A stretch of DNA of 41,869 bases. Source: Pirellulales bacterium. Its GTDB lineage: Bacteria; Planctomycetota; Planctomycetia; Pirellulales; Thermoguttaceae. A program made the position numbers and the translations under genes. The stretch spans positions 1 through 41,869 of the forward strand of contig JADLEL010000172.1 in NCBI GenBank assembly GCA_020846145.1, written 5' to 3'. The notes beneath the pieces are model-generated. The model was not told the origin of the DNA. It worked only from the letters and a program-made list of their open reading frames with translations, and searched no databases. Of this stretch, positions 24,801-31,868 are shown in pieces (position 1 is the first letter of the stretch; each line of letters starts with the position of its first letter).

Positions 24801-26947
24801 GCCAGGGCGATGGCGCCGGTCCCCAAATTGCCGACGTTCGATCCCGAACCCACTTCGATCGCGCCGCCGTTCAGCGCGATCGCGCCGGTGAAGGTGTTGG
24901 GGCCGGAATTGTCGATGGTCAACTTGCCCGTGCCGCTCTTCGTCAGCCCGGTATTGCCCACGATTGCGCCGAAACCGCCGAAGACGTAATCCTTGGCGGA
25001 ATTGTTGACGGCGATCGCGCCGGGCGTCACCGAGGCCGTCAGGTACACGGCCGGATTATTCGAGCCGGTGTCGTCGAAAGTAACCGAATCGGAATTGTAG
25101 AACATTTGCGTGAGGTTGTTCCAATTGGCCGTGGTCGCCACATCCCAGGCGTTGGTGGTCCCGTCGCCTTTCCAGGTCAAACTCAGCGGCGCGCCGGTAA
25201 CGATCAGGTTGACTTGCTTGGGAGTGGCCGTGCTGATGGCGAAATTCTGCCGGGTCGTTCCGCCCAAGGCGCTCACCGTGAAATTCGAGGCATTGCCGGT
25301 CAGCGAGCCGACGTAATCGATAAGCCGGTACGTGCCGGTCGCGAATCCTTGAATAGTGTCGGTATTGTTCACCACCACGGAGGTCGTGCCGGCGAGGCTC
25401 AAATTGCCGCCGATCGAGAGCAGGTCGTTGACGTCGCTGCCGATGGTGGTTGCGGGTCCGAGATCGAATCGCAGCGTGCCGTTCCCGTTGAGGGAGAGAT
25501 CGTTCGTGAAGTTGAGCGTGCCGGCCGCGCCGAGCGTTCCGCCGGAGATTGTCGCGCCTAAGGCCGTATCCTGCACGTTGCCTTTGACGGTGCCCCATCC
25601 GACGAGGTTTTGCGCGCCCGAAGGGGCCAAGGTCCACAAACCGCCGGTAACGCCGGAGACGTCGAAGGTGCAGCCGGAGTTGACTTGAATTTGGGATGTC
25701 GTGGCGATCGATCCCGATCCGGTCAAGGCGAGCGTGCCGCCTTCGATATACGTCCCGCTGGAATAGGTGTTCCCCGAACTGGTGATCGTCCACGTGCCGC
25801 CGTCCTCCTTAAAGAGGCGGACGGTGGCCGTGCCGTTCGTGATATTGCCGCTGACCGCGCCGTTGCCCGCGCCCTGCAAGCGCAGATAACGATTGCCGGT
25901 CGCGACGGTGGGAGCGAAGTTGCCGGCGAGCGTGAGCAGGTCGCCCGGCGCCGTGCCGTCCGATTGGATGTTGTAATACGAGCCGCCGGTGCCGATATCG
26001 ATCGATCCGGTCAGCGTATTGCCGCCGCCGACGCTGACGATGTGCGGCAAGAACCCCACCGAGCTCGAGCGCGCCGCCAGCGAGAAATTTTCCGAAACGG
26101 TGATGCCCCCGACCAGTTCCAGGCGGCCGTTGTAGGTTCCGCCTTGGATGATGGTGCGGCCGGGGACCGTCGCGGTTTCCCCCGGAATTTGCACGGTTGC
26201 GCTTCCCGCGCCCAAGGCATCGTTGTGGCCGATCCGCAGGGCGCCGGTGTAGATATTGAAGACGCCGTTCCAAAGCCCCCCGAAACGATCGCCATGGGTC
26301 GAGGCGCTGGCGACGGGAATGTGGGCGGTGGCGGTGGTTTTGATCTGGACCGCGCCGGCGGTATCGGCCGACGTCGTGTCTTTCCCCGCGCCGGAGATGC
26401 CGGCGTTGAACCAGACGTCGTGGTTGCCGGTAACGTCCGTCCGGCGGCTGGAAGTCGAAGAGCCGGCGGAATACGTCGAGTTGAAGACGAAGCCGGCGGT
26501 GGCCGCGTTGATCGTGGCGACCGAAATCAACACCGGAGCGTTGAACGTTTGCACGTTGGGACTATTGTTGACCAGGTTTCGCATGGTGCTCGCGCCCGTG
26601 GAACCCAGGCGGAACGATCCGCTCGCGCCCGCCAAACCGATGGTAAAGGCGGCGGCATTGGCGTCGAAGGTGGCGTTGTTGAAATTGGGATTCGCGCCGT
26701 CGGGAACCGTCGGGGAGGTTCTCGTGCTTCCCGTAAAGATGATCGAGTGGGTCGTGGCGGTCGTCGTGTCGAACATGGGACTAGGCACGGGACTCCAATT
26801 TTCAGCCGTAAACAGGCTATCGTCGGCGCCGAGGCCGGTCCAAGTGTAGTTCACGGCGGCGACCGGCGCGGCGGCGATCGACAGCGCAAGCAGGACGATC
26901 GCGCCGCACCCGAGGCGGATTCGTAGTTTCGTAAGCAGTGTTTTCAT
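21809..26947 (-). CDS. Giant autotransporter-associated beta-strand repeat protein with PEP-CTERM signal
   Basis: A 1712-residue secreted protein. After a signal peptide (about 1-31, RLGCGAIVLLALSIAAAPVA) the chain is almost wholly Gly/Thr/Asn-rich beta-helix. It is full of autotransporter-associated repeats such as LTKSGTGKLTIDNSGPNTFTG, GGTNQTEGALGAG and GGNNTYQGPTLISAGTLELS. Three W-x-x-x-x-N-W modules (TAENW, TTANW, TTANW) start larger units. The C-terminus is VPEPGTWLLLFAGLPAAM plus RRLWKR, a PEP-CTERM sorting signal. No autotransporter barrel domain is present, so export probably relies on Sec plus exosortase. ATG 26947 has GGAGG just upstream; the frame further upstream begins with TTG. 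It is probably an adhesin or extracellular matrix protein. The ECF sigma/FecR pair lies upstream on the same strand. Confidence 0.93.
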   Translation of the reverse strand: MKTLLTKLRIRLGCGAIVLLALSIAAAPVAAVNYTWTGLGADDSLFTAENWSPVPSPMFDTTTATTHSIIFTGSTRTSPTVPDGANPNFNNATFDANAAAFTIGLAGASGSFRLGSTGASTMRNLVNNSPNVQTFNAPVLISVATINAATAGFVFNSTYSAGSSTSSRRTDVTGNHDVWFNAGISGAGKDTTSADTAGAVQIKTTATAHIPVASASTHGDRFGGLWNGVFNIYTGALRIGHNDALGAGSATVQIPGETATVPGRTIIQGGTYNGRLELVGGITVSENFSLAARSSSVGFLPHIVSVGGGNTLTGSIDIGTGGSYYNIQSDGTAPGDLLTLAGNFAPTVATGNRYLRLQGAGNGAVSGNITNGTATVRLFKEDGGTWTITSSGNTYSSGTYIEGGTLALTGSGSIATTSQIQVNSGCTFDVSGVTGGLWTLAPSGAQNLVGWGTVKGNVQDTALGATISGGTLGAAGTLNFTNDLSLNGNGTLRFDLGPATTIGSDVNDLLSIGGNLSLAGTTSVVVNNTDTIQGFATGTYRLIDYVGSLTGNASNFTVSALGGTTRQNFAISTATPKQVNLIVTGAPLSLTWKGDGTTNAWDVATTANWNNLTQMFYNSDSVTFDDTGSNNPAVYLTASVTPGAIAVNNSAKDYVFGGFGAIVGNTGLTKSGTGKLTIDNSGPNTFTGAIALNGGAIEVGSGSNVGNLGTGAIALAAGTTLAFNRSDGITLANVLSGSGTLEQKGLYGLLDVTATNANFTGPVTISQGTLKWNSNNNLGPAAGLPDVTNNAILQLDSTAGSWTPNRTIVGTGAVEKIGANTISFNKAHTFNGGLTISAGTLQVGGTNQTEGALGAGAVVNNATLTFNRSATYTVANVIGGTGAVNFNAAAGVVTMTGDNTYDGNTSINDGTVILGSATGLGNTTGYTYITSNTAARLALTGGITVNEPIALGTRGSSAAHSYMPHILNLGGDNTLAGAITAGTGGSRLTIQSDGTAPGDLLTLSNTITNTTSGSDNLYFRGAGNGLVSGNITNGTGQWRIFKLDAGTWTFTYANTYTNSTDIVAGTLALKDSGTISASMAVVFQEPAAIFDVSQTFSQTFSMGASQGLIGIGKVVGNVATTSGSQIAPSGPVSITNSFTGSPSRYNYLGGTMTIQGASATTGLDLSGGESLTFKLTPNPASTANDKIQVVGRLNMLNLYGNTNVLIVPETALGPAGSEYTLLSASSQSGTSSFALDPNHNTRYSLSLNTASPGVVKLKVDSGSNANLIWAGTVNSVWDLKTTANWTGADGLFYQADAVSFTDAAPDDKLNVTIGDAANPYLYPASVTVDSSKNYIFGGTGSISSGATLTKSGAGTLTVNNGNDFNGTVTITGGMLIDGAGGALGRTSGGTVINGGTLDSNGLSSSYEQISVQGMGVGGNGALVNNSTAAHYFNYITLAGDATLGGTGNWNIVGPVQVNSGIATGYLHGNGYALTKVGTNEIDLMDLGETNLGDIHVNAGRLYVQAGTTLGNNANQITLANGAWLGFWLTTVAHAKPISIDATGGRIDTWGGASTLTSTIAAAGALTVSAADGAAMTLNGVISGVGGLTKINSNTAGGKVILGGNNTYQGPTLISAGTLELSATGQIAPVSAITNDAVFQVNGGTHTLGTIGGGGTMNVFAASEVTATSIAQNALIIGGVAPASAAAVPEPGTWLLLFAGLPAAMGLRRLWKR

Positions 26948-27275
26948 GGGACCTCCAAAAAACAAGTTTCAACAGGATTCAAAAAGCGCAACCGATCTAT
27001 TCTCGCGCCATTGGCCGCGAGCGATGCCTTCCGGGAAAAAGCCCGCTCGCGTTGACGGGGCGGATAATCTCGAAAATCGATAGGTTAAAATTATCGCAAC
27101 AATTTAGCGGATCGAAGGAAGTGTAAGAGGGAGAAAATAAGGAAAAATGGGAAAAGGGGAAAAGAACAAGTTTTTGTTGATTTTTTATTTGCCATTTTAC
27201 CCCTTTCCCATTTTTCCTCCTTACACAATGTATTACTTCAATTGGCTATAACGTGATAAAAAGTCAAATACTACG
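26948..27275. other. Spacer upstream of the giant gene
   Basis: About 330 nt without a gene. It holds the inverted-repeat element at 27121-27226 and, between that and the giant gene, a moderately AT-rich stretch where its promoter should be. I cannot point to specific boxes. Confidence 0.4.
27121..27226. repeat. Inverted-repeat element GTGTAAG...TTACAC, copy 2
   Basis: Purine-rich arm (GTGTAAGAGGGAGAAAATAA then GGAAAAATGGGAAAAGGGG) and pyrimidine-rich arm (CCCCTTTCCCATTTTTCCTC then CTTACAC) pair well over about 45 nt. It is a relative of 14138-14265, including the flank ATGTATTACTTCA. It lies between the FecR-like gene and the giant gene it may help regulate. Confidence 0.82.
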
Positions 27276-28739
27276 TCATTTTATCGCTGCGGAACTATTC
27301 GCCTCCAAGGCCTTCGCGGCAATGCCGTACATGGACGAAACATCCGTGACCGATTGATTCGGACCGAGCTTCACGGCGCCGGGTTCGGAGACGATCCGCT
27401 CCCACACGATGAACAGGTCGTCCACGTTCTTGCCGGGGCCTTTGCCCCGCGCCAGTCGAATGTCTTTGGGATTGCTCTTGGGGAATGGACCGATATCCAT
27501 GCCGATCACGTCGCGGGTGTGGCGAAAATCCTTCCGCAGCCAATCCGGCGGCGGAAGGCGGCGATCGTAGAATACATAGAGCTTTGCCGGACAACCCAGG
27601 GTAACCTGGATTTCCATGTTATCGTGCTGTTTATCGACCATGAACGTCTTGACGTAATCGGCGCCGCGCAAATAGGAAGGCATTCCCGATTTCGTCCAAC
27701 CGTTCCATTCGTGGCCGCGCCGATCGACGTAGGCCAGCGCGTCCTCCTTCAACCCCCGCGGCACGATTTCGTAATATTTTTTCGTGTCGGAGGCGCGGAG
27801 ATTGTCGGACACGTTGAGAATGACCGGATGCGCGCCCTTGGATTGCGGCTCGCTGCCCGGCTGAAAAGTGGCCACCGTGCCGGTAACGATCGACATGATG
27901 CGATCCATGCGGCCCCGTTTATCGAAGGTAACCCCATCCCCGATCTCCAAGCGTTCGGCTGGCGAAATTTTCGCGGTCCGATCGGGCTTGTCGAGGCGGA
28001 GGTCCACGCTGCCGTCGAACACCACCAGGCCCGTCTGCCCGCTGCGCGAGACGTTCAAGCCGAATTCGGTTCCCAAGTCTCTGACCGTCCCGTAGGGCGT
28101 TTCGATTTCGAAACCGCGGCCGCTCATTTGCGTTACCCGCATCTTGATCGAGCCGCGCGTCAAGCGGGCTTTCATGGGTCCGATGAGCGAAAAATCCGCC
28201 TCGCCTTCGAGCACCACCGTTCCGATCTTGTCCAGCGACAAGGTCGAAGTCCCCGATTTGACCTGCAAGGAGGAAATCATGGGAAAGGGAGCGGGAGCTT
28301 GCGGCGCCGCCGCGCCTGCGTATTGGGCGACTTCCGCCGAAGGCTGCGGCGCGGAGGAACGCGGCGGCTTCGACCACCAAATCCCCGCGAAAACGAGGAG
28401 CGCGAGAAACGTCGTCGTCGCCGTGCCGAGCATGGCCCCGATGCTCCAGCCCGGCGTGCCGGCCCAAAAAGAGGGCTTCGGATCGGGAGGGGGGGGCGCC
28501 GCTTCGCCCGAAACTTCAAACAGCGATTCGATCAGCGTGGGGGGACGGTAGGAACCCAGTTCCCGGCGCAAGATCGCATGCAGCATCACCCGCTCGACAA
28601 ACCGATCGCACTCCGCGGGATCGCCGTTCAGGCAAGTCAGCAACTCGGCCTGTTCGGACTCGGACAGATGCGCGTCGAAGAGGTTCTCCGCGAGCTTGTC
28701 GAGGCGATTTTCGGACGGTTCGGAATTCAGGTCATTCAT
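27276..28739 (-). CDS. FecR-like membrane protein, likely anti-sigma/sensor
   Basis: A 487-residue protein. Residues 1-90 are cytoplasmic and acidic (NRLDKLAENLFDAHLSESEQ), like the zinc-less anti-sigma part of planctomycete FecR proteins. A single membrane span is at about 98-122 (MLGTATTTFLALLVFAGIWW). A FecR domain follows (about 165-265: GTVVLEGEADFSLIGPMKAR, GFEIETPYGTVRDLGTEFGL). The C-terminal part (about 290-470) may be a carbohydrate-binding beta-sandwich. The start ATG overlaps the sigma-factor stop (ATGA), so the two are translationally coupled. The frame is open further upstream to 29060, but that part is inside the sigma gene. It is expected to control its sigma partner. Confidence 0.88.
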   Translation of the reverse strand: MNDLNSEPSENRLDKLAENLFDAHLSESEQAELLTCLNGDPAECDRFVERVMLHAILRRELGSYRPPTLIESLFEVSGEAAPPPPDPKPSFWAGTPGWSIGAMLGTATTTFLALLVFAGIWWSKPPRSSAPQPSAEVAQYAGAAAPQAPAPFPMISSLQVKSGTSTLSLDKIGTVVLEGEADFSLIGPMKARLTRGSIKMRVTQMSGRGFEIETPYGTVRDLGTEFGLNVSRSGQTGLVVFDGSVDLRLDKPDRTAKISPAERLEIGDGVTFDKRGRMDRIMSIVTGTVATFQPGSEPQSKGAHPVILNVSDNLRASDTKKYYEIVPRGLKEDALAYVDRRGHEWNGWTKSGMPSYLRGADYVKTFMVDKQHDNMEIQVTLGCPAKLYVFYDRRLPPPDWLRKDFRHTRDVIGMDIGPFPKSNPKDIRLARGKGPGKNVDDLFIVWERIVSEPGAVKLGPNQSVTDVSSMYGIAAKALEANSSAAIK

Positions 28740-29254
28740 TGGGGATATTCCCCCTCGTTTGCCAGCCGCGAGCGGATGCAGCGAAGCAGCGCCGTGCGGA
28801 TGCGATACAGCATCTGCGAAACGGAGGGTTCGGGCCGATCGAACTGCCGGGCGATGTCCTTCACCGACCGGCCCGTGGAGTAGCGATTTTCCAACAACTC
28901 GCGCTGCCGCGCGGGCAAATTGCCCAGACATTTGCGCAGCGCATGCGTACGGGCATCCACTTCGCCCAACCGCGGTTCCACGCGGCCGGCGATTCCATGC
29001 AGGATTTTTTCGTCCAAAATCAGGCGATCGCGGCTGCGCACCTTCCAATACGCCAAACATTGAACGCGGGCGATGCGAAACGCCCAGGCCTCGAAATTCG
29101 TGCCCTCCGCGAATTCGCCAGCCTTTCGCAGGAGCACCAAGTTGGCTTCCTGCAAAACGTCGTCGGCCGCCTCCGTGTCGGCCAGCAAAGTCAGAATATA
29201 GACGTAAAGTTTGGTCTGTAGCGCAATGATGTTCTGAATGTAGGATTCGGTCAT
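28736..29254 (-). CDS. ECF RNA polymerase sigma factor (planctomycete/verrucomicrobial type)
   Basis: A 172-residue sigma-70 family factor with only regions 2 and 4. Region 2 includes ADDVLQEANLVLLRKAGEF and FEAWAFRIARVQCLAYWKVR. Region 4 includes LPARQRELLENRYSTGRSV and the helix-turn-helix KDIARQFDRPEPSVSQMLYR. The length is typical of ECF factors. ATG 29254 is the best start; the reading frame reaches 29311, but that part runs into an inverted repeat. It overlaps the FecR-like gene by four bases. Likely targets are itself and the giant surface protein gene downstream, an inference from order and strand. Confidence 0.9.
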   Translation of the reverse strand: MTESYIQNIIALQTKLYVYILTLLADTEAADDVLQEANLVLLRKAGEFAEGTNFEAWAFRIARVQCLAYWKVRSRDRLILDEKILHGIAGRVEPRLGEVDARTHALRKCLGNLPARQRELLENRYSTGRSVKDIARQFDRPEPSVSQMLYRIRTALLRCIRSRLANEGEYPQ

Positions 29255-29275
29255 ATACTGCGAGGAGGATGACTC

Positions 29276-29376
29276 AGAGGTTGTGAAAAAAATGGGACAG
29301 GCACCCCACAATACTCGTTATTCGAGTGAGTATCAACAACTCGGTTCGGAGCCAATCCCATTTTTTCACAACCTCT
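29276..29376. repeat. Long inverted repeat upstream of the sigma factor gene
   Basis: Arms of about 21 nt (AGAGGTTGTGAAAAAAATGG and its near-complement CCATTTTTTCACAACCTCT) enclose about 58 nt, which contain GGGACAGGCACCCC and a small ACTCGTTATTCGAGT hairpin. It resembles dispersed REP-like elements. Its position, 20 nt before the sigma-factor start, could affect that gene's expression. Confidence 0.85.
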
Positions 29377-29379
29377 CCG

Positions 29380-30021
29380 GTCTCGAGAGCCGAGGAAGAT
29401 TTCTCCTCCTTTGCGCTCGATGCCCGATACGTACTACTATTCATAGCGCAAACCGATACGATCTCTACATAAAAAGCGAACTTTTTCCCATGCCGAATTT
29501 CCAAACCCCCGCTATAGATGGGAGTAAACCGGTGAAGTTCTACCGTGATAACGTATCAGGGTGAGATCGTCCGATTATCACCAGGTAATTCCCGGTCAAT
29601 CTCAGCCTAACGCAGTATAGATCCTGCAAGCCAATTCAACTTCTCCGATAAAATTCGGCCGCCAATTTCGCGGCGGAGCATGACACCGGTTGGCCGCGGA
29701 TAACCACGTTGTCGAAACCGGCAAGGGGGACTAAAATGATGCCTAGAAAGTAGTGCCGGAATAAGCACAAAACAAGTACGCTCGCCAATCGCCAAGTCGA
29801 GCCCAGGTTGCAAGTGCCTATTTCACAAGCGGTTGCAACGAGGCTCGGTTTAACGGGCGGAGTCCCTTCGGGACTTGACTGCTGCATCCTAATCCAACAC
29901 TCAGGGTTATGAAGAATTCCTTCGAGCAGTGATGATTTCCCTTGCCATGGATACCGAGCCAAACCCGCCAACGTTGCTTGCCGCCCAACGGAACAAGGCC
30001 GAACGAAAGGGCGTGTCGGTC
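29380..30021. other. Long spacer between sigma factor and ferredoxin genes
   Basis: About 640 nt with no convincing gene. I see only a small hairpin (GAGTCCCTTCGGGACTT, about 29861-29877). The final 90 nt stay in frame with the ferredoxin-like gene and could encode an N-terminal extension if an upstream start were used. Confidence 0.45.
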
Positions 30022-30336
30022 ATGCGGCGGCATATTTTCCTGTGCTGCGACCAAACCACTCCGAAATGCTCGTCGAAGGAACAGTCGCTGTCGGCGTGGG
30101 AATATCTGAAGAACCGTTTGGACGAATTGGGCTTGAGCGACCAAGGGGGCATCTATCGGACCAAGGCGAATTGCCTGCGGATTTGCCTGGGCGGGCCGGT
30201 GGCGGTAGTCTATCCCGAGGGCGCGTGGTACGCCCAGTGCGATCCGCCGGTGTTGGAACGGATTATCCAAGAGCATTTGATCGGCGGCAGGATCGTGGAG
30301 GAGCATTTGATCGTGCGGCATCGGCTGGAGGAGTAG
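30022..30336 (+). CDS. Thioredoxin-like (2Fe-2S) ferredoxin
   Basis: A 104-residue cytoplasmic protein. The start [20 protein letters not shown] and the later [20 protein letters not shown] give the cysteine spacing of thioredoxin-fold ferredoxins, which bind a [2Fe-2S] cluster. The Trp-Tyr pair in [20 protein letters not shown] is also typical. Upstream in-frame starts at 29932 and 29947 would add 25-30 non-conserved residues. I prefer ATG 30022, where the family similarity begins and AAAGG lies upstream, but the start is not certain. The electron partner is unknown. Confidence 0.82.
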   Translation: MRRHIFLCCDQTTPKCSSKEQSLSAWEYLKNRLDELGLSDQGGIYRTKANCLRICLGGPVAVVYPEGAWYAQCDPPVLERIIQEHLIGGRIVEEHLIVRHRLEE

Positions 30337-30375
30337 GGGTGAGGGGCGAGGGAAACATTTTTTTGGAGGTTCATT

Positions 30376-31299
30376 ATGGCTCGCGCTGCTTCGGGAGATT
30401 TGTCGGATGCTTTGAATCGGCGGCATTTGTTGCAGACTACCGCCGGCGGCATGGCGGCGCTGGTATTTGCCGATAGGCTCGGCGCGGCGGAGGCATCGGG
30501 CGGAGTGCCGAAAACCGGGGAAAAACCGGCGGAAAAGGCGGCGGAAAAAGGCCGGCTCAAGCAGTCGGTCTCGAGGTGGTGTTTCGGCGGAATGAAGCTT
30601 CCGCAACTCGCGCAGGAGGCCGCCGCGATGGGGCTCAAGTCGATCGAGCTCGTCGGTCCCAAGGATTGGCCGGTCTTGAAGGAGCACGGCCTGATCTGCG
30701 CGATGACGCCCAGCCACGACATCCCCAAAGGATTGAACGACAAAGCGAATCACGCGGAGTGCATCGAGTCGCTCAAAAAAAGCATCGAAGCGACGGGCGA
30801 CGCCGGTTTTCCGAACGTCGTCGATCTTACCGGCAATCGTTTCGGCATGGCCGACGATGCCGGGCTGGCGAATTACGTCGAGGGCATTAAAAAGGTGGTC
30901 GGCATCGCGGAACAAAAAAACGTTACCATCTGCCTGGAAGTGCTCAACAGCCGCCGCGATCACCGCGATTACATGTGCGACACGGTGGAATGGGCGGTCG
31001 AGGCCTGCAAGCGCGTCGGCTCGCCGCGGTTGAAAATCCTGTTCGACATCTACCACGTGCAGATCATGCAAGGCGACATCATCGCCCGCATCAAGCAATA
31101 CCGCGAATATATCGGCCACTACCACACCGCCGGCGTACCTGGCAGGCACGAATTGGACGAAAGTCAGGAGTTGTTTTACCCGGCCATCATGCGGGCGATC
31201 GCCGAAACGGGATTTCAAGGTTACATCGGCCACGAATTCGTGCCCACCGGCCAACCGATGAAAAAGCTGCGGGAAGCGGTCGAATTGTGCGACGTTTGA
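30376..31299 (+). CDS. Sugar isomerase/epimerase (hydroxypyruvate isomerase-like TIM barrel) with Tat-like signal
   Basis: A 307-residue protein. The N-terminus LNRRHLLQTTAGGMAALVFA looks like a Tat signal. An AP-endonuclease-2-type TIM barrel follows from about 55 (LKQSVSRWCFGGMKLPQLAQ). Expected metal-binding acids are in VTICLEVLNS, KILFDIYHVQIM, HYHTAGVPGRHELDES and YIGHEFVP. The closest known activity for this layout is hydroxypyruvate isomerase or ketose epimerase. A strong GGAGG lies seven bases before the ATG. It is 39 nt after the ferredoxin-like gene, so they may be co-transcribed. Confidence 0.9.
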   Translation: MARAASGDLSDALNRRHLLQTTAGGMAALVFADRLGAAEASGGVPKTGEKPAEKAAEKGRLKQSVSRWCFGGMKLPQLAQEAAAMGLKSIELVGPKDWPVLKEHGLICAMTPSHDIPKGLNDKANHAECIESLKKSIEATGDAGFPNVVDLTGNRFGMADDAGLANYVEGIKKVVGIAEQKNVTICLEVLNSRRDHRDYMCDTVEWAVEACKRVGSPRLKILFDIYHVQIMQGDIIARIKQYREYIGHYHTAGVPGRHELDESQELFYPAIMRAIAETGFQGYIGHEFVPTGQPMKKLREAVELCDV

Positions 31300-31349
31300 A
31301 GTTCGAAGCCGAGCCTCCCGGCGAAAAGTCGATTATTGGTTTTGGGCGC

Positions 31350-31374
31350 CATGCCCACGCTTGCCGTGGGCATG
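31350..31374 (+). terminator. Hairpin after the isomerase gene
   Basis: The palindrome CATGCCCACG-CTTGC-CGTGGGCATG is followed by TTTTCC, 50 nt past the stop. It can serve as a terminator; it also looks like a dispersed repeat. Confidence 0.6.
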
Positions 31375-31424
31375 TTTTCCATGGGAGTCTTATGCTCGCC
31401 CTAGCCGGCAACCATTCGATCCGT

Positions 31425-31697
31425 GTAAGCGTTCACGCCCCGGGCGGGGACTGGTCCATTTTTCGGCGTGAAAACGTATTTTGTGGACAAACGGTAGGCC
31501 GAAAACATGGACCTGTCCCCTTCCCGCGGCGCGAGGGGGACAGTCCCATTTTCGCGGCGATTAAGCATTTTTACGGCACCATCGTCTTTTGCGCCGCGAA
31601 AATCGGGACAGTCCCATTTTCGCGGCGATTAAGCACTTTTACGGCACCATCATCTTTTGCGCCGCGAAAATCGGGACAGTCCCCTGTGAACGGTTAC
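31425..31697 (+). repeat. Dispersed palindromic repeat, copy C with an internal 68-bp duplication
   Basis: This copy starts like copy B (GTAAGCGTTCACG) and ends CGGTTAC. The unit from GGGACAGTCCC through the CGCCGCGAAAATC arm is present twice in tandem (starts at 31537 and 31605; the next GGGACAGTCCC is at 31673, so the period is 68 nt). The two units differ at a few positions, so the duplication is not brand new. It shows that the hairpin half can expand. Confidence 0.92.
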
Positions 31698-31868
31698 GAA
31701 CCGTGAAAGCGCCTTGGCACCCCCCCGCAGTGTAGTTCCTTCCTTGCCGATTATGGAAACATTTCTTGCATCCTGCCCATAGATCGAACATAATGGGAAA
31801 ATAGGGGGTGGCGGATAAATCCTAAGACTAATTGCTTATCTTGGATGGCAATGAAAGGGAGTCGTGCG
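31698..31868. other. Spacer upstream of the serine protease gene
   Basis: No gene is seen. AAAGGGAG at 31854-31861 is the ribosome site that decides the start of the next gene at 31869. Confidence 0.5.

Noticed and set aside
28740..29060. N-terminal extension of the FecR-like protein
   Set aside because: The open frame lies inside the sigma-factor gene in another phase; the ATGA overlap and the start of recognisable sequence favour 28739.
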